A stretch of DNA of 49,797 bases from an uncultured Burkholderiales bacterium (lineage in GTDB: Bacteria > Pseudomonadota > Gammaproteobacteria > Burkholderiales > Burkholderiaceae_C): positions 1 to 49,797 of the forward strand of contig CALMIL010000254.1 of assembly GCA_937864005.1 (NCBI GenBank), written 5' to 3'. The translations under genes were made by a program, and so were the position numbers. The notes beneath the pieces were generated by a model that worked only from the letters and a program-made list of their open reading frames with translations, was not told where the DNA came from and made no database searches. Below are positions 27,365 to 40,924 of the stretch, piece after piece (position 1 is the first letter of the stretch; every line of letters starts with the position of its first letter).

Positions 27365-28141
27365 ATGGCCGCCATGGCGAAGACGACCGGCATGCCGCCG
27401 ACGATTCAGGTGCTCGAGCGCACCTTCGCGCTGCTCGATGTGCTTGCGTCGTACCCCGATCCGGTGTCGCTGAAAGTGATCGCCGCGGAAACCGGCCTGC
27501 ACCCTTCGACCGCGCACCGCATCCTCAACGATCTGATGATCGGCGGCCTGGTGGACCGTCCGCAGGCGGGCAGCTACCGGCTCGGCATGCGCCTGCTCGA
27601 ACTCGGCAACCTGGTGAAGGCGCGGCTGGACGTGCGCGACGCAGCGCTCGGCCCGATGCGCGAATTGCACCGGCTGACGAACCAGCCAGTCAACCTGTCG
27701 ATGCGCCAGGGCGACGAGATCGTCTATATCGAACGCACCTACAGCGAGCGGTCGGGGATGCAGGTCGTGCGTGCGGTCGGCGGCCGCGCGCCCTTGCACC
27801 TCACCTCGGTCGGCAAACTCTTCCTGGCGCAGGACGACCCGCAGCGCGTGCGCGCCTACGCGACGCGCACCGGGCTCGCCGGCCATACGCGCAACAGCAT
27901 CACCGAATATGCCGCCCTCGAGCGCGAGCTGGCGCGGGTCCGCCAGAGTGGCGTCGCGCGCGACGACGAGGAACTCGAACTGGGCGTGCGCTGCATGGCG
28001 GCCGGAATCTACGACGATCAACACAAGCTGGTCGCCGGGCTCTCGATCTCGGCCCCGTCCGATCGTCTGGAAGAGGGCTGGCTCGACCGCCTCAAGCTGG
28101 TGGCGGTGCAGATCTCGGCGACGCTCGGGCACCGCGTCTAG
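27365..28141 (+). CDS. IclR family transcriptional regulator
   Basis: A 258-residue regulator. The N-terminal winged helix-turn-helix (VLERTFALLDVLASYPDPVSLKVIAAETGLHPSTAHRILNDLMIGGLVDR, residues ~16-64) binds DNA. The C-terminal GAF-like effector domain includes VNLSMRQGDEIVYIERTYSE and CMAAGIYDDQHKLVAGLSISAP. The effector is not predictable. A palindrome directly upstream suggests autoregulation and possible control of the divergent TIGR03790-like gene. It converges on pbpG, with a 39-bp gap. Confidence 0.93.
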   Translation: MAAMAKTTGMPPTIQVLERTFALLDVLASYPDPVSLKVIAAETGLHPSTAHRILNDLMIGGLVDRPQAGSYRLGMRLLELGNLVKARLDVRDAALGPMRELHRLTNQPVNLSMRQGDEIVYIERTYSERSGMQVVRAVGGRAPLHLTSVGKLFLAQDDPQRVRAYATRTGLAGHTRNSITEYAALERELARVRQSGVARDDEELELGVRCMAAGIYDDQHKLVAGLSISAPSDRLEEGWLDRLKLVAVQISATLGHRV

Positions 28142-28180
28142 CGCCCTCCGGACCGTCGCGCAACGCGCTGCGCACGGCAC

Positions 28181-29236
28181 TCAGGACTGCGATTTCGCTG
28201 CGCTTGGCGCTGCCGGGGTCACCGAGGCAGCCGGCGCGTTTTCCGTGATCCAGCGGCGGACCCGCTCGGCGTCGCCGATGCGCGAATATTTGCCGGCCGA
28301 ATCGAGAAAGACCATGATCAGCTTGCGGCCCGCCATCTGCGCCTGCATCACGAGGCAGCGCCCGGCCTCGGCGATATAGCCGGTCTTTTGCACGTCGATA
28401 TTCCACGACGGACTGCGCACCAGGCCGTTGGTATTGCGAAAGGTCAGTTCGCTGCGCCCCACCTCGACCTGGTACTCGGGCGATGTCGACAACTCGCGGA
28501 TCAACGAGACCTGACCCGCCGCGGCGACGAGCGTCGCCAGGTCGGTCGCGCTCGACTGGTTCTTGCTCGACAGGCCGGTCGGCTCGACATAGTGCGTATT
28601 GACCATGCCGAGTTCGCGCGCCTTGGCATTCATCTTCGCGACGAAGAGATCCAGCCCGCCCGGATAGGTGCGGCCGAGCGCATGCGCAGCGCGGTTCTCC
28701 GACGACATCAGCGCGAGATGCAGCATTTCCTCCCGGCTGAGGCGGGTTCCGACCTTGAGCCGCGAACCGCTGTTCTTCTCGGTATCGACATCGTCCTCGG
28801 TGACCGCGATCATCTCGTCGAGCGGCAGATTCGCCTCGGTCAGAACGAGCGCCGTCATCAACTTCGTGATCGAGGCGATCGGCAGGACCGCCTGTGCATT
28901 CTTGCTGAACAAGACTTCCTGGGTCTCCGGGTCGAGGACGTAGGCGACGCTGGACTTCAGATCCAGCGGGTCGCTCGTCGCGTGCAGGCCGTAAAGCGAG
29001 CCGAACGACGGCTTGCTCACCGAGACGCTTGCCACCGGGTGCTTGCTTGCTGTCTTCGTGCGACGGGACTTGGCCGCCGACTTGGCAGCCGGCGCCGCGG
29101 ATGCCGCCTTGGTCGACTTCTTCGACGCCGCGGGAGCGGCGTGCGCGAACTGCACCGCCGCAGGCAGCAGCACGGCGACCGCGAGCGTCTGGAGCGTCAA
29201 TCGAAGGCGTCTCTGGGTGGCTCGCAAGATCAACAA
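28181..29236 (-). CDS. pbpG: D-alanyl-D-alanine endopeptidase PbpG-type (peptidase S11)
   Basis: A periplasmic low-molecular-weight penicillin-binding protein of about 351 residues that cleaves peptidoglycan cross-links. The active-site motifs are SxxK in LPIASITKLMTALVLTE, SxN in MSSENRAAHALG and KTG in VQKTGYIAEAGRCL. A signal peptide (TLQTLAVAVLLPAAVQFAHA) and a Lys/Ala-rich linker precede the catalytic domain. I choose the TTG at 29236, which follows GAGGA with 7 nt spacing and lies about 25 nt downstream of a candidate promoter. Longer frames from ATG 29317 or 29356 would give an implausible 60-80 residue signal sequence and start upstream of that promoter. Confidence 0.9.
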   Translation of the reverse strand: MLILRATQRRLRLTLQTLAVAVLLPAAVQFAHAAPAASKKSTKAASAAPAAKSAAKSRRTKTASKHPVASVSVSKPSFGSLYGLHATSDPLDLKSSVAYVLDPETQEVLFSKNAQAVLPIASITKLMTALVLTEANLPLDEMIAVTEDDVDTEKNSGSRLKVGTRLSREEMLHLALMSSENRAAHALGRTYPGGLDLFVAKMNAKARELGMVNTHYVEPTGLSSKNQSSATDLATLVAAAGQVSLIRELSTSPEYQVEVGRSELTFRNTNGLVRSPSWNIDVQKTGYIAEAGRCLVMQAQMAGRKLIMVFLDSAGKYSRIGDAERVRRWITENAPAASVTPAAPSAAKSQS

Positions 29237-29267
29237 CGCTCGTTCCTCGGTTCGTGGCTTTCGGCGA

Positions 29268-29296
29268 AGTCTATGGGATAGAAAAAGTTTCCGCAA
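29268..29296 (-). promoter_or_regulatory. Candidate pbpG promoter
   Basis: On the minus strand TTGCGG (29291-29296), 17 nt, then TAGACT (29268-29273), in a locally AT-rich patch. The predicted start near 29261 would give a ~25-nt leader to the TTG start with its GAGGA site. Hexamer matches are partial. Confidence 0.45.
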
Positions 29297-29378
29297 GATC
29301 AAAAACTTACGCCGCATTCCTAAAGCTACGGATCGGCATGGCCCGGCCCCTCCCATCGACTGCGCCGAAGCGGCCCCA

Positions 29379-30920
29379 TCAACCCTGTGCAGCGACGCGC
29401 TCGGTCTTGCTGTGGAGCTTGTTCAACGCCGACAGATACGCCTTTGCCGATGCGACGATGATGTCCGGGTCGGCACCGACGCCGTTGACGACGCGTCCGC
29501 CCTGCTGCAGACGCACCGTCACCTCGCCTTGCGATTCTGTGCTGCCCGAGGTGATCGCATTGACCGAATAGAGCAGCATTTCGGCGCCAGTCTGCAGCCT
29601 GGATTCGATCGCCTTCAGGCTCGCGTCGACCGGCCCGTTGCCGTCGCTCTCGCCGTGCAGTTCGGCCTCGCCGGCCGCAAAGACGACTTTCGCGTGCGGG
29701 TGCTCGCCCATCTCGGAGCGTTGCGACAGCGCCAGCAGCCGATAGTGCTCGTGCTCGGCGGTAACCGACTCGTCCATCACGAGGGCGATGATGTCCTCGT
29801 CGAAGATATCGCTCTTGCGATCGGCGAGTTCCTTGAAGCGCGAAAACGCGGCGTTCACCTCGCCCTCCGACTCGAGCGTGATGCCGAGTTCGATCAGGCG
29901 CTGCTTGAACGCGTTGCGCCCCGAGAGCTTGCCCAGCACGATCTTGTTGGCCGACCAGCCGACGTCCTCGGCGCGCATGATCTCGTAGGTGTCGCGCGCC
30001 TTGAGCACGCCATCCTGGTGGATGCCCGAGGCGTGCGCGAATGCGTTGGCGCCGACCACCGCCTTGTTCGGCTGGACGACGAAGCCTGTCGTCTGCGCGA
30101 CGAGGCGCGACGCCGGAACGATGTGCTTCGGGTCGATGCCGACCTCGAAGCCGAAATAGTCCTTGCGCGTCTTCAGCGCCATCACCACTTCCTCGAGGGA
30201 ACAGTTGCCGGCGCGCTCGCCCAGGCCGTTGATCGTGCACTCGATCTGGCGCGCGCCGCCCTGCATCACGCCGGCGAGCGAATTGGCGACTGCCATGCCG
30301 AGGTCGTTGTGGCAGTGCACCGACCAGATCGCCTTGCCGGCGTTGGGGATGCGCTCGCGCAGGTTGCGGATGAAGTTGCCGTACAGCTCGGGGACCGCAT
30401 AGCCGACGGTATCGGGGATGTTGATCGTCGACGCGCCTTCGTCGATCACGGACTCGAGCACGCGGCAGAGGAAGTCGGGGTCGGATCGGTAGCCGTCTTC
30501 GGGCGAGAACTCCACATCGCCGGTCAGGTTGCGCGCGAAGCGCACCGACAGCCGCGCCTGCTCGTAGACCTGCTCCGGCGTCATGCGCAGCTTCTTTTCC
30601 ATGTGCAGCGCACTCGTCGCGAGGAAGATGTGCACGCGCGACGACGCGGCGCCCTTCACCGCGTCGACCGCGCGCGTGATGTCGCGGTCATTGGCGCGCG
30701 CCAGCGAGCAGACGGTGCTGTCCTTGATGACGGCGGCGATCGCCTTCACCGCCTCGAAGTCGCCGTTGCTCGACGCCGCGAAGCCGGCTTCGATCACGTC
30801 GACCTTGAGCCGCTCGAGCTGGCGCGCGATGTGCAGCTTTTCTTCGCGCGTCATCGACGCGCCGGGGGATTGCTCGCCGTCGCGCAGCGTGGTGTCGAAG
30901 ATGACGATCTTGTCGCTCAT
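29379..30920 (-). CDS. leuA: 2-isopropylmalate synthase
   Basis: A 513-residue enzyme for the first committed step of leucine synthesis (2-oxoisovalerate plus acetyl-CoA). The N-terminus holds the DRE-TIM metallolyase signature [19 protein letters not shown] and the metal-binding segment [17 protein letters not shown]. The C-terminal regulatory domain (residues ~390-513, ending before VAAQG) mediates leucine feedback. The start is the ATG at 30920 after AGGAGAAC. The upstream in-frame extension to 30983 runs into the attenuator region and is not coding. A leader peptide and intrinsic terminator sit just upstream, and the ilvB-ilvH-ilvC-pssA genes precede it on the same strand. Confidence 0.97.
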   Translation of the reverse strand: MSDKIVIFDTTLRDGEQSPGASMTREEKLHIARQLERLKVDVIEAGFAASSNGDFEAVKAIAAVIKDSTVCSLARANDRDITRAVDAVKGAASSRVHIFLATSALHMEKKLRMTPEQVYEQARLSVRFARNLTGDVEFSPEDGYRSDPDFLCRVLESVIDEGASTINIPDTVGYAVPELYGNFIRNLRERIPNAGKAIWSVHCHNDLGMAVANSLAGVMQGGARQIECTINGLGERAGNCSLEEVVMALKTRKDYFGFEVGIDPKHIVPASRLVAQTTGFVVQPNKAVVGANAFAHASGIHQDGVLKARDTYEIMRAEDVGWSANKIVLGKLSGRNAFKQRLIELGITLESEGEVNAAFSRFKELADRKSDIFDEDIIALVMDESVTAEHEHYRLLALSQRSEMGEHPHAKVVFAAGEAELHGESDGNGPVDASLKAIESRLQTGAEMLLYSVNAITSGSTESQGEVTVRLQQGGRVVNGVGADPDIIVASAKAYLSALNKLHSKTERVAAQG

Positions 30921-30975
30921 GTCGTTCTCCTGGGTGGGTTCCTGGGTCGGTATCGGGTTGGGGTCAACCCGCGCG

Positions 30976-31014
30976 AAAAACAAAACGGCCCGCTGCGGGT
31001 TGCATGCGGGCCGT
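30976..31014 (-). terminator. Intrinsic terminator in the leuA leader (probable attenuator)
   Basis: On the minus strand ACGGCCCGC and GCGGGCCGT form a 9-bp stem around a 12-nt loop, followed directly by TTTTGTTTTT. It lies between pssA and leuA, 26 nt after a short leucine-containing reading frame and 55 nt before the leuA ATG. That is the arrangement of a transcription attenuator, not a simple end-of-operon terminator. Confidence 0.85.
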
Positions 31015-31040
31015 GAAGACGAAATCGGAAATGGCGAACG

Positions 31041-31097
31041 TCAGCGTGCCCGGGTCACTCCAAGAAGTCGTAGGAAGGCACGCTTGCGAAAGCTCAT
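31041..31097 (-). CDS. Candidate leuA leader peptide (18 aa)
   Basis: An 18-codon reading frame, MSFRKRAFLRLLGVTRAR and stop, just upstream of the terminator that precedes leuA. Its three leucines are coded CTA, CTT and CTT around a CGA arginine; these look like uncommon codons in this GC-rich DNA, where CTG and CTC dominate. Ribosome stalling at low charged tRNA-Leu could favour an antiterminator, for example CGGGC in codons 16-17 pairing with GCCCG of the terminator's 5' arm. There is no Shine-Dalgarno sequence, but the extended -10 would place the transcript start at this ATG. Too short for family evidence. Confidence 0.5.
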   Translation of the reverse strand: MSFRKRAFLRLLGVTRAR

Positions 31098-31103
31098 GGC
31101 GCG

Positions 31104-31112
31104 AATGTAGCA
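31104..31112 (-). promoter_or_regulatory. Candidate extended -10 promoter for the leuA leader transcript
   Basis: TGCTACATT on the minus strand is an extended -10 (TGn-TACATT). Seven nt downstream is exactly the A of the leader-peptide ATG (31097). No -35 is visible, as is allowed for extended -10 promoters. Confidence 0.4.
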
Positions 31113-31143
31113 CGACTGGGCGCGCGGCGGTGGGGCCCCTGCT

Positions 31144-31956
31144 TCACCGATGCAGGCCGCGTTCGTCGGGTTCGTCGGTCGAGGTCGCGATCAGGCTTAC
31201 CGGCCGGCCCTTGCTGCGCTTCCAGGCGTAGACGACGTAGCCCGAAACTCCGTAGCAAACGAACAGTGCGAACAGCACGGTCGGCGGGTCGATATTGATG
31301 ACCGCGATCCCGAGCGCGATGGCGACGATGACGACGAAGGGCACCGAACGCTTGAAGCTCAGTTCCTTGAAGCTGTAGAACGGCGCGTTGCTGACCATCG
31401 TCAGGCCGGCGTAGAGCGTGACCGCGAAGGCCGTCCACGCGAGCCAGTCGATGCGCGTCACGCCGCGTAGGCCGGCGTCGTCGGCGACCCAGATCAGGCC
31501 CATCACCAGCGCCGCCGCGGCCGGGCTCGGCAGGCCCTGGAAATAGCGCCGGTCGACGACGCCGATGTTGGTATTGAAGCGCGCCAGGCGCAGCGCGGCG
31601 CCGGCAATATAGACGAACGCCGGCACCCAGCCCCAGCGCCCGAGGTCGCGCAGCGCCCAGATGTAGACGATCAGCGCCGGCGCGGCGCCGAAGCTGACCA
31701 TGTCGCACATGCTGTCCATCTGCTCGCCGAACGCGCTTTGGGTGCGCGTCATGCGCGCCACGCGCCCGTCCAGGCTGTCCAGCACCGCCGCAGCGAAGAT
31801 GCCGTAGACGGCGGCCTCGAACCGCCCGTTCATCGCCATCACGATGGCGTAGAAGGCGGCAAACAGCGCCGCCAGCGAGATCGCGTTGGGCAGCACGTAC
31901 AGGCCCTTGCGGGGCGGCCGCGAGATCTCCTGCTCCGATGGCGCCGGCTCGTTCAT
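31144..31956 (-). CDS. pssA: CDP-diacylglycerol--serine O-phosphatidyltransferase
   Basis: A 270-residue integral membrane enzyme making phosphatidylserine, the precursor of phosphatidylethanolamine. The CDP-alcohol phosphatidyltransferase signature is complete: LDGRVARMTRTQSAFGEQMDSMCD fits DGxxAR(x8)GxxxDxxxD. About seven or eight hydrophobic segments follow. It sits between ilvC and leuA on the same strand, a placement common in betaproteobacteria, with a 28-bp gap to ilvC. Confidence 0.95.
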   Translation of the reverse strand: MNEPAPSEQEISRPPRKGLYVLPNAISLAALFAAFYAIVMAMNGRFEAAVYGIFAAAVLDSLDGRVARMTRTQSAFGEQMDSMCDMVSFGAAPALIVYIWALRDLGRWGWVPAFVYIAGAALRLARFNTNIGVVDRRYFQGLPSPAAAALVMGLIWVADDAGLRGVTRIDWLAWTAFAVTLYAGLTMVSNAPFYSFKELSFKRSVPFVVIVAIALGIAVINIDPPTVLFALFVCYGVSGYVVYAWKRSKGRPVSLIATSTDEPDERGLHR

Positions 31957-31984
31957 CGGAGGCGAGGATACGCCAGCGACAGTA

Positions 31985-35483
<3,499 letters not shown>

Positions 35484-35752
35484 TTCGAACCTTTGTGAAT
35501 TTCTCTGACGAAAAACCATCGGTGCCCCTAAGCGCGCCCTCTTGAGGCGGCAGCGGAACCTGCACGATCTGCAACCGCCACCCAGATGTCGGGCGCAGTC
35601 TTCGAGATCGCTCTGTTGTGCAGAGCAGCATTATGGCATCGCGCGGACCCGCTTCGCCGCCGGCCCTGCTGCCACGAAGCGCGATGACATAATCGTCCCG
35701 CCACATGCCTGGGCGCCTGACATCCAGTTCTGCTCATAGGCACGGCGCCCGA

Positions 35753-36313
35753 TTGGCCACCGACAAAGAACTGTCCGACTTCCTGCGCAGCGTCGAGAAG
35801 CGCGCCTTCAAACGCACCGTCTATGCCGTGCGCGACGACGATGCAGCGCTCGACATCGTGCAGGATGCCATGATCCGGCTCGCCGAGAGCTACGCCGACC
35901 GGCCCCTCGCAGAACTGGCGCTCGTCTTCGCGCGCATACTTTCGAATGCGACGATGGACTATTTCCGGCGCCTGAAGGTTCGCACCGGGCTGATCCAGAA
36001 TCTCTCGACCTTCGAGCCCGCCGACGACTCGTCCGGACTGGACATGATGGAACTGCTCGAGTCGGCGGGGCCGGCCGGCGAGAGCGAATTCGACCGCCTG
36101 GCGCGAACCGAATCCCTGCTCGCGATCGAGGAGGAAGTGCAAAAGCTGCCGCCGCGTCAACGCGAAGCCTTCCTGCTGCGTTACTGGGAGGAATTCGATG
36201 TCGCCGAGACAGCGTCGATCATGGGCTGCTCCGAGGGAAGCGTGAAGACGCACTGCTTCAGGGCGGTGCAGGCATTGGCGATCGCTCTCGAGGCCAAGGG
36301 AATCGTGCCGTAA
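35753..36313 (+). CDS. ECF-type RNA polymerase sigma factor (RpoE-like)
   Basis: A sigma-70 family protein of about 186 residues. Region 2 includes EKRAFKRTVYAVRDDDAALDIVQDAMIRLAESY, and ATMDYFRRLK forms the promoter-melting and -10 contact helix. Region 4 is LPPRQREAFLLRYWEEFDVAETASIMGCSEGSVKTHCFRAV (-35 binding). I prefer the TTG at 35753, which gives ATDKELSDFLRSVEKRAF as in homologues I remember; an ATG at 35705 would add 16 unrelated residues. It is the first gene of a tight operon whose next gene, DUF3619, has the layout of an anti-sigma factor. It is divergent from ilvB. Confidence 0.88.
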   Translation: MATDKELSDFLRSVEKRAFKRTVYAVRDDDAALDIVQDAMIRLAESYADRPLAELALVFARILSNATMDYFRRLKVRTGLIQNLSTFEPADDSSGLDMMELLESAGPAGESEFDRLARTESLLAIEEEVQKLPPRQREAFLLRYWEEFDVAETASIMGCSEGSVKTHCFRAVQALAIALEAKGIVP

Positions 36314-36340
36314 GCGTTACGATCCAATTCACGAACCGCC

Positions 36341-36787
36341 ATGTCAGACCGCGCCCCCGAGACCGAAGCCCTGCAGTCGCTCTATGCGACGCGCATCGCT
36401 GCGCACCTGTCGGCCGAGTCCGATCGCCTGGCGCCCGACATCGGCGAGCGCCTGCGCTTTGCACGCCAGCGGGCGATCGACCACGCACGCGCGATGCGCG
36501 CGATGCGTGCGCCGGCCCAGTCCGCTGCGGCCGTCCACCCGGCAGGCTCCGGCACGCTCGCCTTCGGCGGCGGACCGCGCGAAGCGCCGCGCTGGTGGAT
36601 CGGGCTGATCTCGCTGCTGCCGCTGCTCGCGCTGGTCGCCGGCTTGATGCTGATCCAGTCCCAGAATACCCGGCGCCAGATCGCCGCTGCGGTCGAGGTC
36701 GATACCGACCTGCTGCTCGACGAACTGCCGCCGGCCGCGTACAGCGACCCTGGATTCGTCGAATTCCTCAAGCACCAGGGTGACTGA
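36341..36787 (+). CDS. DUF3619 family membrane protein, possible anti-sigma partner
   Basis: A 148-residue protein with a charged N-terminal cytoplasmic part (residues 1-~80), one transmembrane segment (WWIGLISLLPLLALVAGLML, ~85-105) and a short periplasmic tail (LDELPPAAYSDPGFVEFLK). This matches DUF3619, found behind RpoE-like sigma factors in betaproteobacteria. The single-pass shape with the sigma gene 27 bp upstream suggests a membrane anti-sigma or sensor role, but no ZAS-type zinc motif is seen. It overlaps the next gene by 8 bp. Confidence 0.8.
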   Translation: MSDRAPETEALQSLYATRIAAHLSAESDRLAPDIGERLRFARQRAIDHARAMRAMRAPAQSAAAVHPAGSGTLAFGGGPREAPRWWIGLISLLPLLALVAGLMLIQSQNTRRQIAAAVEVDTDLLLDELPPAAYSDPGFVEFLKHQGD

Positions 36788-37625
36788 CGGCGTGCGCTCG
36801 AAGCCGCAGCGCACCGCTCGCCCGAACGGGACATTGCTGTTCGCCTGCCTGTCGGGGCTGGCGGCACTGCTTGCGGTCAGTGCACAGGCACAGCCCAAGC
36901 CGGCGGCTGCGGCTTCGGCCGTCGCCAGGTCATCGGCGGCGCCAAAGCCGGGCGCCGGCCCGGCGTGGTCGGAGCTCGAGCCTTCCGAACAGGTCGCCCT
37001 GAGACCCTTGCAGAACGACTGGGCCTCGATCGACGAACTGGGCAAGCGCAAGTGGCGCCGCATCGCCGAGCGCTACCCCGAGATGAACGCCGCCGATCAG
37101 GAGCGCCTGCAAGAGCGCATGACGCAGTGGGCGAAACTGACCCCGCAGGAGCGCGGCAAGGTCCGCAGCCAGTACCTCGAGGCGAAGAAGGTTCCGGCGA
37201 GTTCGAGGCAGGCGGACTGGAAGGCCTATCAGGCACTCAGCCCCGACGAGCGCAAGGCCCTCGCCGCGCGTGGCACGACCGCTCCGAACGCCACGGGCAA
37301 GTCCATGGAAGCCACCGCCCACAGCGCCGCAGCGAAGCGCAACGCGCCGCATGCCGCCAATGCGAGCTCGGCTGGCGTGGCCGCGCCCACGCCGGCACCG
37401 AAACCCGCGAAGCCGGCCACACCCACCATCATCCAGGCCGCGCCGGGCGCAACGACGGTCCTGATCACGAAACACCGCGCGTCGGGGGCTGCGCCTGCGA
37501 CCGGCAGCGCAAAGATCGCGGTATCACCCGACGTGGTCGACAAATCGACGCTGCTGCCGCAAGCGGGCCCGCAAAGCCCGCGCGCGCGGCCGACCGCGGC
37601 TTCGACGCCGGCGGCGCGGCCGTGA
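36780..37625 (+). CDS. DUF3106 domain-containing secreted protein
   Basis: A 281-residue protein starting at GTG (36780) inside the end of the DUF3619 gene. A signal peptide (LLFACLSGLAALLAVSAQA) precedes the DUF3106 core: WSELEPSEQVALRPLQNDW, KWRRIAERYPEMNAADQERLQERM, WAKLTPQERGKVR, WKAYQALSPDERKALA. Repeats of W-x(n)-L-x-P-x-E/D-R are typical of the family. The C-terminal ~120 residues are Ala/Pro/Lys-rich and probably disordered. It may sense or buffer periplasmic conditions for the sigma system, but its role is unknown. The stop overlaps the next GTG by 4 bp. Confidence 0.83.
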   Translation: MTDGVRSKPQRTARPNGTLLFACLSGLAALLAVSAQAQPKPAAAASAVARSSAAPKPGAGPAWSELEPSEQVALRPLQNDWASIDELGKRKWRRIAERYPEMNAADQERLQERMTQWAKLTPQERGKVRSQYLEAKKVPASSRQADWKAYQALSPDERKALAARGTTAPNATGKSMEATAHSAAAKRNAPHAANASSAGVAAPTPAPKPAKPATPTIIQAAPGATTVLITKHRASGAAPATGSAKIAVSPDVVDKSTLLPQAGPQSPRARPTAASTPAARP

Positions 37626-38173
37626 GCGGCGCATCCTCGTCGCCCGTCGCGACGCAAGCCGGCGACGCGCTGCATGCAGCAAGCCTCACCCGGCGCATGA
37701 GCTGTTTCGTGTACGAGGGCGTGCTGCTGTTCGGCGTGCTGATGGCGGCCGGGCTGCTCTACGGCACCGTCACCGGCCAGCGCAATGCGATGGTCGGCCG
37801 CCACGGCCTGCAGGCCTTCCTGTTCGTCGTACTCGGCCTCTATTTCAGCTGGTTCTGGACCCATGGCGGGCAGACGCTCGCGATGAAGACCTGGCGCATC
37901 CGGCTGCTGCGCGCGGACGGCACGCCGCTTTCGATGCAGCGCGCCTGGCTGAGATATCTGCTGTGCTGGCTGTGGTTCGCACCTGCACTGCTGTGGCTCT
38001 GGCTGGAAGGAGCCAAGAGTCTGGCGCCCGATCTCGCGACGCTCGCCGCCGGGGTGCTGGTCTACGCCGCGCTGGCCCGCGTGCTGCCGGGCCGGCAGTT
38101 CTGGCACGACATTGCCTGCGGCACGCGGCTCGTCGATGTGCGCGCCGCACGGGCCGCGCCAAGCGATGGCTGA
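37622..38173 (+). CDS. RDD family membrane protein
   Basis: A 183-residue inner-membrane protein starting at GTG (37622), overlapping the DUF3106 stop (GTGA). After a short N-terminus, TRRMSCFVYEGVLLFGVLMAAGLLYG is the first helix. The RDD signature is altered, with residues TLAMKTWRIRLLRADGTPL linking helices two and three, then LCWLWFAPALLWLWLEG and the ending RQFWHDIACGTRLVDVRAA. RDD proteins are uncharacterised or sodium/proton antiporter-like. It overlaps the LOG gene by 8 bp, so five genes run without gaps from the sigma factor operon. Confidence 0.85.
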   Translation: MSGASSSPVATQAGDALHAASLTRRMSCFVYEGVLLFGVLMAAGLLYGTVTGQRNAMVGRHGLQAFLFVVLGLYFSWFWTHGGQTLAMKTWRIRLLRADGTPLSMQRAWLRYLLCWLWFAPALLWLWLEGAKSLAPDLATLAAGVLVYAALARVLPGRQFWHDIACGTRLVDVRAARAAPSDG

Positions 38174-38777
38174 CGCGCACCCGATCGCGCCGGGCGCGAA
38201 GCTGTCGATCTGCATCTATTGCGGCTCGCGCGCTGGCGACGATCCCGCCTTCGCCGCTGCGGCGCGCACCGTCGGACGCACGATCGGCGAACGCGGCTGG
38301 CGGCTCGTCTACGGCGGCGGCCGCGTCGGCCTGATGGGCGAGGTGGCCGACGCGGCGCTCGCCGCGGGCGCCACGGTGATCGGCGTCATTCCGCACGCGC
38401 TGATGGCGCGCGAGCAGGGCCACCGCGGCCTGTCCGAACTGATCGCGGTCGACACGATGCACGAGCGCAAGCGTCAGATGGCCGAGCACAGCGACATCTT
38501 CATCGCGCTGCCCGGCGGCATCGGCACCTTCGAGGAGTTGTTCGAGGCCTGGACCTGGCTGCAACTCGGCTACCACGCCAAGCCGGTCGGGCTGCTCAAT
38601 GTCGCGGGCTACTACGACGGCTTGCTGTCGTTTCTGGAGCAGGCGGTGGCGCGCGGCTTCATGTCGCAGGCACAGCGCGAACTGCTGGGCGTCGGCACCG
38701 AACCGGCCGCGCTACTGGACCGGCTCGCCGCTGCCGAGCGCCGGTCGACGGCCGGCAGCGACTACCGGGAAATCTGA
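38166..38777 (+). CDS. LOG family protein (TIGR00730, cytokinin riboside 5'-monophosphate phosphoribohydrolase type)
   Basis: A 203-residue Rossmann-fold protein. The LOG signature is complete: GGGRVGLMGEVADAAL and PGGIGTFEELFEAWTW, with the conserved HERKRQMAEHSD segment that supplies the active-site Arg. Members cleave nucleoside monophosphates to base and ribose-5-phosphate. Bacterial ones often act in purine turnover rather than hormone synthesis. The ATG at 38166 overlaps the RDD stop by 8 bp. It converges on glnB with a 49-bp gap. Confidence 0.92.
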   Translation: MADAHPIAPGAKLSICIYCGSRAGDDPAFAAAARTVGRTIGERGWRLVYGGGRVGLMGEVADAALAAGATVIGVIPHALMAREQGHRGLSELIAVDTMHERKRQMAEHSDIFIALPGGIGTFEELFEAWTWLQLGYHAKPVGLLNVAGYYDGLLSFLEQAVARGFMSQAQRELLGVGTEPAALLDRLAAAERRSTAGSDYREI

Positions 38778-38826
38778 GCGGCCAAGTCGCGCCCGATGCG
38801 AAAACCGCCGCTGGACCGCACGCCTT

Positions 38827-40924
<2,098 letters not shown>

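Noticed and set aside
35484..35704. Leader peptide/attenuator ahead of ilvB
   Set aside because: No short frame rich in Ile/Val/Leu followed by a terminator with a U-tract could be found; the only frame from ATG 35628 runs through into a shadow of ilvB.
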